Assembly (NCBI RefSeq): GCF_000972385.1
Contig: NZ_JXTE01000031.1
Coordinates: 1 to 64,000 of the forward strand
Length of the DNA: 64,000 nt
DNA from: Streptomyces sp. WM6386
GTDB lineage: Bacteria > Actinomycetota > Actinomycetes > Streptomycetales > Streptomycetaceae
Reading direction: 5' to 3'
The notes under the pieces were generated by a model. The model was not told the DNA's origin. It saw only the letters and a list, made by a program, of their open reading frames with translations, and searched no databases. A program made the position numbers and the translations under genes. Each line of letters starts with the position of its first letter. Within the stretch, counting starts at the first letter, position 1. Of the stretch, positions 44,100 through 52,654 are shown one piece after another.

Positions 44100-46052
44100 T
44101 TAGTGGATCCGGCGCCCATGTACGTCGGGCACACCGGACTTCCGGAAGAAGTAGCTGTTGATCTGGTCGCGCCACTCGCGGGCGCAGCGGAGCTGCTCCT
44201 CGAACCGCTCCGTCACCCGCGAGTGGCGCTCGGCGTCCACCAGGTCCACCAGCGAGGCCCACACCCGCCGAGCGGCCTCCACCTCTTCCACGCCCTCGAA
44301 ATGGGTGTCGTAGATGTGCTGGATCACCGTCCCGCCGCTGTGCAGCACATGCCCGTACGGCACATGGTGGAAGAACAGCAGCAGCTCGTCCGGGCAGGCC
44401 TCCGGCGACTCGTACACCTCGGCCCAGGACTTGGCGTACTGCGCCGCGTACCCCGTGCCGGTCGCCGCGCTGCGGTCCACGCCGATGCCGTCCCGGTCGG
44501 CGAAGTGGTAGGTCCCCCACGGGCTGTACTCGTATCCGTCCACGCTCGGCCCGTAGTGGTGACCGGGCTGCACCATGAAACCGACCCCGAGCGGCGCGGT
44601 GTACTTCTCGTACGTGCACCACGACCCCTCCATCACCGCGCGCACCCCCGCCGCCGGCTCCGTCCCGAAGGTGAGCCGGATCCACTCGTCGAGGATCTCC
44701 AGCGGGTCCGCGTCCGGCCGCCACGCCAGTCGGCCGAAGGTGTAGAGGTTCGCCTGGGCCAGCGGATGCCCGGTCCAGAACGGGTCGTCGCCGACGTTGG
44801 AGACGGCGACCAGGGCATCCGCCAGCTCCGCCACCGGCGTGCCGTTGGGCCGGAACCGCAGCACCCCGCTCCACATCGGCCCCAGCCAGCACACATGCCG
44901 TTGCTGCCCGGTGTACTCCTGCGTCGCCTGCAACTCCACCGCGAGCCGGGTGCCGGGCATCGCGCCGATCAGCGGTGAGACCGGCTCCCGCACCTGGAAG
45001 TCCATCGGCCCGTGCTTGACCTGGAGCACGGCGTTCGACGCGAACTCCCCGTCCAACGGCACGAAATGCTCGTACGCCGCACGCGCCCGGTCCGTCGTCC
45101 GGTCCCGCCAGTCCTGCCGGTGGTCGTAGACGAACGCCCGCCAGTGCACGGTCCCGCCGTACGGCTCCAGCGCGGCGGCCAGCAGGTTCGCCCCCTCGGC
45201 GTGTGAGCGGCCGTACGCGAACGGCCCCGGCTGCCCCTCCGAGTCGGCCTTGACCACGTACCCGCCGAAGTCCGGTATCGCCTCGTACACCCGCGCGGTC
45301 ACCCCGGCCCACCACGTCCGCACCCCCTCGTCGAGCGGGTCGGCCGTCGCAAGCCCGCCGAGCACGACCGGCGCGGCGAAGCTCACGGACAGATGCGTCC
45401 GGATCCCGTACGCCCTCAACGCGCCCGCGATCGCGGCGACTTCGCCGATCCGGTCGGTCAGCAGCCGCGCCTCGGCCTGGTGCACGTTGACGTTGTTCAC
45501 GGCCACGGCGTTGATCCCGCACGAGGCGAGCAGCCTGCCGTACGCCCTGACCCGCTCCAGATCGCCGCGCGCCCGCCCGTCCTCCCAGAACAGCGAGCCA
45601 CCCGCGTACCCGCGCTCCACCTGGCCCATCACCGGGTGCACGGACACGTTGTCCCAGTGGTCCAGCATGCGCAGGCCCAGGGCCGGGCGATGCGTCTCCC
45701 GACGGGGTTCGCCCCGGAAGGCGTCCTCGCCGAGCCGTACGACGTGGAAGAGCCCGTACAGCAGGCCTGGCCGGCCGGACGCGGTGACCGTCGTCCGGCC
45801 GGCCTCCCGTGCGAACGTGAACGCCTCGGACCCGTCGTCGCCGGTCAGGTCCAGCAGCAGGTCGTAGGGGCCGGAGGGCGCGTCGCGCTCGACCTGTCCC
45901 CCGAACCGGGCGCAGGCCTCAGCCACTTCCTCGTGCACCGAGTCCACGACCGGACCCTCACCGCCACGGATGAGCGTCCGGCGGCTGCCGATCGCCCGGA
46001 AGGCGCCGGGCGCCAGCCAGGCGGGGTCGACACTTTCAGGAAGGTGCGGCAC
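44100..46052 (-). CDS. GH67 alpha-glucuronidase
   Basis: The 650-residue cytoplasmic enzyme has LRMLDHWDNVSVHPVMGQVE and ERGYAGGSLFWEDG, and the catalytic residues of GH67: general acid Glu272 (VKADSEGQPGP) and bases Asp351 (HGPMDFQVREP) and Glu379 (ATQEYTGQQ). The spacing (79 and 107 residues) equals that of Geobacillus AguA. It removes 4-O-methylglucuronic acid from the non-reducing end of aldouronic acids. It is 20 bases downstream of a GH92 gene and convergent with the GH39/GH42 operon; together with CE7 and the LplABC-type importer this looks like an aldouronate utilisation set. Confidence 0.94.
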   Translation of the reverse strand: MPHLPESVDPAWLAPGAFRAIGSRRTLIRGGEGPVVDSVHEEVAEACARFGGQVERDAPSGPYDLLLDLTGDDGSEAFTFAREAGRTTVTASGRPGLLYGLFHVVRLGEDAFRGEPRRETHRPALGLRMLDHWDNVSVHPVMGQVERGYAGGSLFWEDGRARGDLERVRAYGRLLASCGINAVAVNNVNVHQAEARLLTDRIGEVAAIAGALRAYGIRTHLSVSFAAPVVLGGLATADPLDEGVRTWWAGVTARVYEAIPDFGGYVVKADSEGQPGPFAYGRSHAEGANLLAAALEPYGGTVHWRAFVYDHRQDWRDRTTDRARAAYEHFVPLDGEFASNAVLQVKHGPMDFQVREPVSPLIGAMPGTRLAVELQATQEYTGQQRHVCWLGPMWSGVLRFRPNGTPVAELADALVAVSNVGDDPFWTGHPLAQANLYTFGRLAWRPDADPLEILDEWIRLTFGTEPAAGVRAVMEGSWCTYEKYTAPLGVGFMVQPGHHYGPSVDGYEYSPWGTYHFADRDGIGVDRSAATGTGYAAQYAKSWAEVYESPEACPDELLLFFHHVPYGHVLHSGGTVIQHIYDTHFEGVEEVEAARRVWASLVDLVDAERHSRVTERFEEQLRCAREWRDQINSYFFRKSGVPDVHGRRIH

Positions 46053-46072
46053 GAGACTCCCAACTCAACTGC

Positions 46073-49000
46073 TCAGGCCAGCAGTTCGACCTCGGACACG
46101 GTCGCCTCGCCGTCCAGCACGAGGCGGTACCTCTCGTACGTACCCGGCGACCCCACGGTGAACGCGCGTGTCTGTCTGTCCCAGGCGAAGGATTCTCCGG
46201 ACCGCTCGTCCAGTTTCTCCCACGAGGTCCCGTCGGCCGACCCCTGGAGCACCCAGCCCGTGGGCGCCTTCGAGCGGTCCGAGGGCGAGGTGAGCGTGTA
46301 CTGCACCGCCCCGACCGCCTCGGTGACCGGCAACTCGACCTCCGTCACCGCCACTTCGCTCGCCGACGTGTTGTCGAAGAGACTGCTGGCGCCCTTCAGC
46401 ACATCCGCCCGAGGCGTCGGCACCTTGTCGTCCTCGGTGATCGACACCGGCGCCGCGTTCTTGCCCGTGCCCCAGGACGAGGGCCGCGGACCCATGTCGA
46501 AGGCCAGCGTGCCACCCTTCGAGATCAGCGAGTGCGGCAGCGAAGTCGCCGTCCAGGTACGCCCGTTGACCTTCAGGCCCTGCACATACACATTGCGCGT
46601 GCTGTTCTTCGGCGCCTTGACGACGAGGTCCCGTCCGTTCTCCAGATGCACGGTCGCCTTGGTGAACAACGGTGAGCCGACGGCGTACTCGCCACTGCCC
46701 ATCACCAGCGGATAGAAGCCCAGCGCGGAGAAGAGGAACCACGCCGACTGCTCGCCGTTGTCCTCGTCACCGTGATAGCCCTGCCCGATCGCACTGCCGG
46801 TGTAGAGCCGGGACAGCACCTCACGGACGTTGCGCTGGGTCTTCCACGGCCGGCCGGCCGCGTCGTACATGTAGTTCACATGGTGGGCGACCTGGTTGGA
46901 GTGCCCGTACATGCCCATGCGGACGTCCCGGGCCTCCGTCATCTCGTGGATGACCCCGCCGTAGGAGCCGACGAAGTCCGGCGAGGCCGTCTCCGGCGTG
47001 GCGAAGTACTCGTCGAGCTTCTCGGCGAGCCCGCGGCGGCCGCCGTACAGATTGGCCAGGCCGCGGCTGTCCTGCGGGGCGGTGAAGGCGTACCCCCAGC
47101 CGTTGGTCTCCGTGTAGTCGTGGCCCCAGACGCGAGGGTCGTACTTCGACGACTCCACACGCCAGTCACCGGCGAGGTCCCGACCCTGGAAGAAGCCGGC
47201 CCGGGAATCGAAGAGGTTCACGTACTCCCGGGCCCGGTTGAGGAAGTACTCCGACTCCTCCGCGTACCGCTTCTCACCCGTCTCGTCGTACAGCGCCTGT
47301 CCCATCCGCGCGATGCCGTAGTCGTTGAGATAGCCCTCCAGGGCCCAGGACAGGCCCTCGTGCGTCTCGGAGCTGGTGTAGCCGAGGAACGGGGAGGTCT
47401 CCATCCCCTTGCGCCCCACGCCCGACGTGGGCGGCACGACGGTCGCGTTCTTCAGGGCCGCCTCGTACGCCGACCTGGCGTCGAAGTCGACGCCCTTGAC
47501 GTACGCGTCGGCGAAGGCGACGTCCGAGGACGTGCCGGTCATCAGGTCCGCGTAACCGGGGGAGGACCAGCGCGAGGTCCAGCCGCCGTCCTTGTACTGC
47601 TGCACGAACCCGTCGGCCATCTCCCCCGCCTGAGTGGGCGTCAGAAGCGAGTAGGCCGGCCAGGTCGTCCGATAGGTGTCCCAGAAGCCGTTGTTGACGT
47701 ACACCTTGCCGTCGACGATCTTCGCCCCGGTGTGCGTCGGGGTGTCGGGACCCGGCATCGGGGAGAACGGCGAGGCGTACTGGTGCTTCGAACCAACCTT
47801 CTCGAAGCCGGAGTTGGGGTACAGATACAGCCGGTACAGGCTGGAGTACAGCGTGGTCAGCTGGTCCTCGGTGGCGCCCTCGACCTCGACCTTGCCGAGC
47901 AGCCGGTCCCACTGCTTCTGGGCGCGCGACTTCACCGCCTCGAAGGAGGTGCCGTCGGGGATCTCCTGGCGCAGGTTGTCCTTGGCCTGGTCGATGCTGA
48001 TGAGCGAGGTCGCCAGCCGCAGTGTGACGGTGCGGTCCTTGAACCGCAGATAGCCCTTGACCCCGCTGGAGTCGCCCTCGACCACCGGCTTGTCGAAGAC
48101 CCCGTACACGAACAGCCGCGTCGCCCCCGTCGACAGCCCGGACTTCACGTCCGAGTACCCGGTGACGACCCCGGCCGCCTTGTCGAGCGTCAGCCCCGCC
48201 TGATCCGTCACATTGTCGAAGAGGACGCTCGCCTCGTCGCCGGGGTAGGTGAAGCGCAACGCCGCCGCGTGGTCGGTCGGTGCCATCTCCGCCTTGAGCC
48301 CGTTCTCGAACCGCACGCCGTAGTAGTACGGCCGCGCGGTCTCGTTCTCGTGCCGGAAGGCCAGCTCCCGCGCCTCGCGGCCGGTCTCCGGGACGCCGAC
48401 GGCCACGGACGGCATCACCTGGAAGGTCTGCCGGTCGCCCATCCAGGGGCTCGGCTCATGGCTCGCGCTGAACGCCTGGATCGTCGGCAGGTTGTCGTCG
48501 TTGTTGGCCCGCGCGTAGTCGTACAGCCAGCTGAGCGATCCGGCGTTGGTGACCGGCGTCCAGAAGTTGAAGCCATGGGGCACGGCGGTCGCGGGGAAGT
48601 TGTTGCCGCGGGAGAAGGCCCCGCTGGAGTTGGTGCCGCGGGTGGTCAGCGCGTAGTCCGAGAGATGGGTCTTCGGCTTCTCGGGCGCCACGGTCCCGAT
48701 CCGGACGTCGTCCAGCCAGCCGCGGAACTTCGCCGGGCCGCCGGAGGAGTCGTAGGCCACCAGGATCCGGTCGACCGTCTTCCCGGCCGCCACCGACCCG
48801 ATCCGCGAGGCCACGTCGTTCCACTGGTTGACGTACAGCACCTTCGCGGCGCCCTGACCCTGCGGCGACAGCTCGAAGCCGTGCAGGTCCCGGGCCCCGA
48901 GGCCGCTCAGATACGTGCCGTCCGTGAAGGCCAGGTCCACCGCCACGTTCGTCGCCGCGTAGTCCCGGTCGCCGTCCGCCATCGACGGGAAGACGCGGTA

Positions 49001-49843
49001 CGCCAGCCGGGTGTCCCGGCCGACGGCCACGTTCACGTCGTAGACCTTGTTGTACGAGTACGCCCGCCCGTCCGCCGTGTGCCGCCCGGCGTACCGCAGC
49101 GCCCGCTTTCCGGTGAAGCCCGCCCGCGCCTTCGCGGTGGGCGAGCCGTTCGGGCCGCGGTCGACCAGCGAGAGCATGTCGGGCGGGACGGGCCCGTCGC
49201 CGCCGCCCGTGGAGAACTGCACGTCGGCGAGTTGCAGGAGGCCGGAGGCGCCGTTGTTCGCGGTGACGTCGAGGCGGAGGTGCTGGTACTCGGCCGGCTC
49301 CGCGAGGTCGTACGACTTCGTCTGGAAGCGCTCGGCGAAGGCCTGCCCGGCGCGGGTGTCGAGGGTCTTCCAGTCCTTGCCGTCCGTCGAGCCCTGAAGC
49401 GTCCAGTCCTTGGGGTCGCGCTCGGCGTAGTCGTTGGCCGAGACAAGGGCGTACATCACGATCTTTCGCGGTTTGTCCAGGTCGAACTCCACCCAGCCGG
49501 TGGGCTGGAACGCCAGCCATTTGGTGCCCGGCTCGCCGTCGACGAGGTTCTCCTTCACCTCGCCGCCGGAGGTGTTCTCGGCGCTCGCGCGGACGTCCGT
49601 GACACGGTCGGTCACATTGCCCGGGATGCCGCTGCTGTAGCCGCCGTCGACGCCCGAGGCGCGCTCCACCGTGTCGGTCCAGTCCGGCACCGGATCGTCC
49701 GCCTCGAAGGAGGACGCGAACTCCCGGTCGGCGCCGGGCGCCTCCGGCAGGGCGGTCGCGGCCCCCTGGGAACCCATGGCCAAAGCAAAGGCGGTCGTGA
49801 GAGCGACCGCCGGGCCTCGTCTGTACCGAGCTCTGTGCCGCAT
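46073..49843 (-). CDS. large secreted GH92 alpha-mannosidase with discoidin-like modules
   Basis: The 1,256-residue protein has a signal peptide (RYRRGPAVALTTAFALAMGS), an N-terminal F5/8 discoidin module (about 55-180, RVTDVRASAENTSGGEVKEN), a jelly-roll region (about 185-350), the GH92 N-domain (from about 375), the catalytic domain with YHGDEDNGEQSAWFLFSALG (Asp1026, Asp1028), and a C-terminal discoidin-like module (about 1125-1256). The D-E-D catalytic loop differs from the N-D-D of the other GH92 here. ATG 49843 has AGGAGGG ten bases upstream; ATG 49864 is possible. GACAACGTTGTC lies 26 bases before the start. It probably shares a transcript with GH67. Confidence 0.9.
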   Translation of the reverse strand: MRHRARYRRGPAVALTTAFALAMGSQGAATALPEAPGADREFASSFEADDPVPDWTDTVERASGVDGGYSSGIPGNVTDRVTDVRASAENTSGGEVKENLVDGEPGTKWLAFQPTGWVEFDLDKPRKIVMYALVSANDYAERDPKDWTLQGSTDGKDWKTLDTRAGQAFAERFQTKSYDLAEPAEYQHLRLDVTANNGASGLLQLADVQFSTGGGDGPVPPDMLSLVDRGPNGSPTAKARAGFTGKRALRYAGRHTADGRAYSYNKVYDVNVAVGRDTRLAYRVFPSMADGDRDYAATNVAVDLAFTDGTYLSGLGARDLHGFELSPQGQGAAKVLYVNQWNDVASRIGSVAAGKTVDRILVAYDSSGGPAKFRGWLDDVRIGTVAPEKPKTHLSDYALTTRGTNSSGAFSRGNNFPATAVPHGFNFWTPVTNAGSLSWLYDYARANNDDNLPTIQAFSASHEPSPWMGDRQTFQVMPSVAVGVPETGREARELAFRHENETARPYYYGVRFENGLKAEMAPTDHAAALRFTYPGDEASVLFDNVTDQAGLTLDKAAGVVTGYSDVKSGLSTGATRLFVYGVFDKPVVEGDSSGVKGYLRFKDRTVTLRLATSLISIDQAKDNLRQEIPDGTSFEAVKSRAQKQWDRLLGKVEVEGATEDQLTTLYSSLYRLYLYPNSGFEKVGSKHQYASPFSPMPGPDTPTHTGAKIVDGKVYVNNGFWDTYRTTWPAYSLLTPTQAGEMADGFVQQYKDGGWTSRWSSPGYADLMTGTSSDVAFADAYVKGVDFDARSAYEAALKNATVVPPTSGVGRKGMETSPFLGYTSSETHEGLSWALEGYLNDYGIARMGQALYDETGEKRYAEESEYFLNRAREYVNLFDSRAGFFQGRDLAGDWRVESSKYDPRVWGHDYTETNGWGYAFTAPQDSRGLANLYGGRRGLAEKLDEYFATPETASPDFVGSYGGVIHEMTEARDVRMGMYGHSNQVAHHVNYMYDAAGRPWKTQRNVREVLSRLYTGSAIGQGYHGDEDNGEQSAWFLFSALGFYPLVMGSGEYAVGSPLFTKATVHLENGRDLVVKAPKNSTRNVYVQGLKVNGRTWTATSLPHSLISKGGTLAFDMGPRPSSWGTGKNAAPVSITEDDKVPTPRADVLKGASSLFDNTSASEVAVTEVELPVTEAVGAVQYTLTSPSDRSKAPTGWVLQGSADGTSWEKLDERSGESFAWDRQTRAFTVGSPGTYERYRLVLDGEATVSEVELLA

Positions 49844-49868
49844 GCGCCAGCACCCTCCTGCCATCGCG

Positions 49869-49880
49869 GACAACGTTGTC
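49869..49880. promoter_or_regulatory. palindrome GACAACGTTGTC upstream of the second GH92 gene
   Basis: Identical to the 12-base element at 31120-31131. It sits 26-37 bases before the GH92 start, a position where a repressor would block transcription. Confidence 0.75.
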
Positions 49881-50070
49881 AACTTCGATGCGCAAGGATC
49901 AGTTGTGGCCCAAGTGGTCGGCGGTGTCAAGGGTGTTGAGTGTGGCATTCGGGCGCAATGCCGGGGATATTTCCGTCAGTCGGTACACAGCCCGCACATA
50001 TTTCCGGGAGGTCTCAACTCGGAAAAGACCCATGGCCAACCTTGCATTCGATCTTGCTCCGCTGGCGGGA

Positions 50071-50086
50071 AGTGGACTATACCTGT
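50071..50086. promoter_or_regulatory. DasR-like element upstream of ngcE
   Basis: AGTGGACTATACCTGT matches AGTGGTCTAGACCACT at 12 of 16 positions by hand count. It lies 104-119 bases before the ngcE start, in the 346-base gap divergent from the GH92 gene. DasR control of GlcNAc/chitobiose uptake genes is established in Streptomyces. Apart from this, the gap holds no other recognised feature between 49881 and 50070. Confidence 0.5.
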
Positions 50087-50189
50087 CGGCGATTCACCGC
50101 ACTTCCTGCACGACCCAGCGTGACCCGAACGCGGTGCCCGGGAGGATCCGGTTCACCGCCTGAGTCCTGGAGAAGGCGAGGACTTGAGC

Positions 50190-51635
50190 ATGGGATCCAC
50201 TTCCGCCGAGAACAGCAACAAAGGCTCCGTCGGCCGCCGCGATCTGATCAAGCGGTCCGCCGCGCTCGGTCTGATCTCCGTACCCACCATGAGCGTCCTC
50301 TCCGCCTGCGCCAGCGGCGGCGGGGACGACAGTTCCGACAACGACACCGGAGGCAAGACCTCCAAGTCCAACCCCTTCGGCGTGAAGGACGGCGGCAAGC
50401 TCGACGTCGTCATCTTCAAGGGCGGCTACGGCGACGACTACGCCAAGGCCTGGGAGGCGAGCTTCAAGAAGAAGTGGGGCGTGACCTCCGTCCACACCGG
50501 CACCCAGGAGATCACCGGCAAGCTCCAGCCCCGCTTCAACGCGGGCAACCCGCCGGACATCGTGGACGACTCCGGTGCCCAGCAGATCCCGATCGACGTG
50601 CTGTACAAGAACGGCCAGCTGCTCGACCTCGCCGTGGTCCTGGACGCCCCGTCGATCGACGACCCGGCCAAGAAGGTCCGCGACACGCTGATCCCCGGCA
50701 CCCTCGACGCGGGCATGCAGGGTGGCAAGGTCGTCGCCCTGAACTACATCTACACGGTGTGGGGCCTGTGGTACTCCGGCAAGCTCTTCAAGGAGAAGGG
50801 CTGGACGGAGCCCAAGACCTGGGACGAGTTCCTCGCCATCTGCAAGGACGCCAAGTCCCAGGGCATCGGCGGCCTCGCCCACCAGGGCAAGTACCCGTAC
50901 TACATCAACGTCGCCATCATGGACCTGATCGCCAAGACCGGCGGCCTGGAGGCCATGAAGGCGATCGACAACCTGGAGCCCAACGCGTTCGTGGGCTCCG
51001 ACGCCGCGAAGGCCGCCGTCGAGGCGGTCTACGAGGTCGTCGAGAAGGGCTACTTGATGCCCGGCACGAACGGCCTGACCCACACCGAGTCCCAGACCCG
51101 GTGGAACCAGTACAAGGCCGTGTTCATCACCAGCGGCTCCTGGCTGGAGAACGAGCAGCTCAAGACGACGCCGTCCGACTTCGACATGAAGTTCCTGCCG
51201 ATGCCGCTGCTGCCCGGCAGCAAGCTGCCCTTCCAGGCGATCCGGGCCGGTTCCGGTGAGCCCTTCATCATCCCGGCCAAGGCCAAGAACCTGCCCGCGG
51301 CCAAGGAGTTCGTGCGGATGATGCTGTCCAAGGAGTGGTCGACGACCTTCGCCAAGGAGGCGAACTCGCTGACCATCGTCAAGGACGGCGTCGACACCGG
51401 GGTCCAGCTGCGGCCGGGCACCCAGTCGACGGTCGAGGCGTCCAAGGCGGCCGGTGACGACACCTTCCGTTTCCTGTACACCGAGTGGTACAGCGAGATG
51501 GGTACGGCGATCGAGAACGCGTCCAACGAGCTGATGGCCAAGCGGATCCAGCCGGCGGAGTGGCTCAAGCGGGCTCAGGCCGCCGTCGACAAGCAGGCCA
51601 AGGACCCGGAGTCGAAGAAGAACCACCGGGACTGA
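50190..51635 (+). CDS. ngcE: NgcE-like chitobiose/GlcNAc-binding lipoprotein
   Basis: The 481-residue protein has a twin-arginine lipoprotein signal (GRRDLIKRSAALGLISVPTM, lipobox Cys40) and a long binding fold. Order and sizes match Streptomyces coelicolor SCO6005-6007, the NgcEFG importer for N-acetylglucosamine and N,N'-diacetylchitobiose; the assignment rests on that synteny as I remember it. ATG 50190 follows a GCGAGGA site. A 10-pair stem-loop follows the stop. A DasR-like site lies upstream. Confidence 0.85.
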   Translation: MGSTSAENSNKGSVGRRDLIKRSAALGLISVPTMSVLSACASGGGDDSSDNDTGGKTSKSNPFGVKDGGKLDVVIFKGGYGDDYAKAWEASFKKKWGVTSVHTGTQEITGKLQPRFNAGNPPDIVDDSGAQQIPIDVLYKNGQLLDLAVVLDAPSIDDPAKKVRDTLIPGTLDAGMQGGKVVALNYIYTVWGLWYSGKLFKEKGWTEPKTWDEFLAICKDAKSQGIGGLAHQGKYPYYINVAIMDLIAKTGGLEAMKAIDNLEPNAFVGSDAAKAAVEAVYEVVEKGYLMPGTNGLTHTESQTRWNQYKAVFITSGSWLENEQLKTTPSDFDMKFLPMPLLPGSKLPFQAIRAGSGEPFIIPAKAKNLPAAKEFVRMMLSKEWSTTFAKEANSLTIVKDGVDTGVQLRPGTQSTVEASKAAGDDTFRFLYTEWYSEMGTAIENASNELMAKRIQPAEWLKRAQAAVDKQAKDPESKKNHRD

Positions 51636-51644
51636 TCACAGTGC

Positions 51645-51670
51645 CCCGCGCCCCGGAAAAGGGGCGCGGG
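51645..51670 (+). terminator. stem-loop between ngcE and ngcF
   Basis: CCCGCGCCCC (51645-51654) pairs perfectly with GGGGCGCGGG (51661-51670) around GGAAAA. It begins ten bases after the ngcE stop and would lower permease expression or protect the ngcE message. Confidence 0.65.
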
Positions 51671-51704
51671 CGTTCCGCCGGGAGACCAGGGGCAGGAAAC
51701 GCCA

Positions 51705-52634
51705 ATGCGCAAAGGGCAGTACCGGTTCGTCGCGGGATTTCTGTTCGCTCCCGTGGCGCTCTATGTGATCTTCGTGATCTGGCCGTACATCCAGACGTTC
51801 GGATATTCGCTGACCGACTGGAAGGGGCAGTCCCAGACCTTCAAGTTCGTCGGCCTGGACAACTACAAGGCGCTGTTCCAGGACGACATCTTCATGGGGG
51901 CGATCTGGCACAACATCCTGTTCCTGATCTTCATTCCCCTGGTCACCATTCTGCTCGCGCTGTTCTTCGCCTTCATGCTCAACGTGGGCGGGCGCAGCCG
52001 GGCCGGCGGGGTCGCGGGGGTCGCCGGATCCAAGTACTACAAGATCATCTATTTCTTCCCGCAGGTGCTGTCGCTGGCGATCATGGCGGTGCTGTTCGGG
52101 GCCGTCTACCGCAGTGACGGCGGCGGCATGCTCAACGGGCTCCTCATCAAGCTGGGCCTGGTCGACGCCCAGAGCCCCATCGAGTGGCTCAACGAGCCCG
52201 ACCTCGTGCTGTGGGCGCTGCTCGTGGTGGTCGTCTGGCACGGCGTCGGCTTCTACCTCGTGCTGTTCTCCGCCGCCATGCAGTCCATCCCGAAGGACAT
52301 CTACGAGGCCGCGCTCATCGACGGCGCCGGCCGCTCGCAGTCCTTCTTCCGCATCACGCTGCCGCTGCTCTGGGAGTCCGTACAGACCGCCTGGGTCTAT
52401 CTCGGCATCGCGGCGATGGACATGTTCATCCTGGTCTCCACGATGACCTCCGGCGACTACGGAGGCGGCCCCGACCACCACAGCGAGGTCATGGCGACCG
52501 TGATGATGCGCAACTTCCTGCTGTACGGCAAGAGCGGGTACGCCTGCGCCATGGGCGTGGTCATGCTCGTTCTCACCCTGATCGTGTCCGTGTTCACGTT
52601 GCGCGCCACCCGCCGCGACCGCGTCGAGTTCTGA
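51705..52634 (+). CDS. ngcF: NgcF-like ABC permease
   Basis: The 309-residue membrane protein has six helices and the EAA loop PKDIYEAALIDGAGRSQSFFRITLPL. It includes a Gly-rich cytoplasmic loop (NVGGRSRAGGVAGVAGSKYY) longer than in most MalF-type proteins. It is the first membrane subunit of the NgcEFG importer. Confidence 0.88.
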   Translation: MRKGQYRFVAGFLFAPVALYVIFVIWPYIQTFGYSLTDWKGQSQTFKFVGLDNYKALFQDDIFMGAIWHNILFLIFIPLVTILLALFFAFMLNVGGRSRAGGVAGVAGSKYYKIIYFFPQVLSLAIMAVLFGAVYRSDGGGMLNGLLIKLGLVDAQSPIEWLNEPDLVLWALLVVVVWHGVGFYLVLFSAAMQSIPKDIYEAALIDGAGRSQSFFRITLPLLWESVQTAWVYLGIAAMDMFILVSTMTSGDYGGGPDHHSEVMATVMMRNFLLYGKSGYACAMGVVMLVLTLIVSVFTLRATRRDRVEF

Positions 52635-52654
52635 GCGGGGAGAGAAGACACCTC

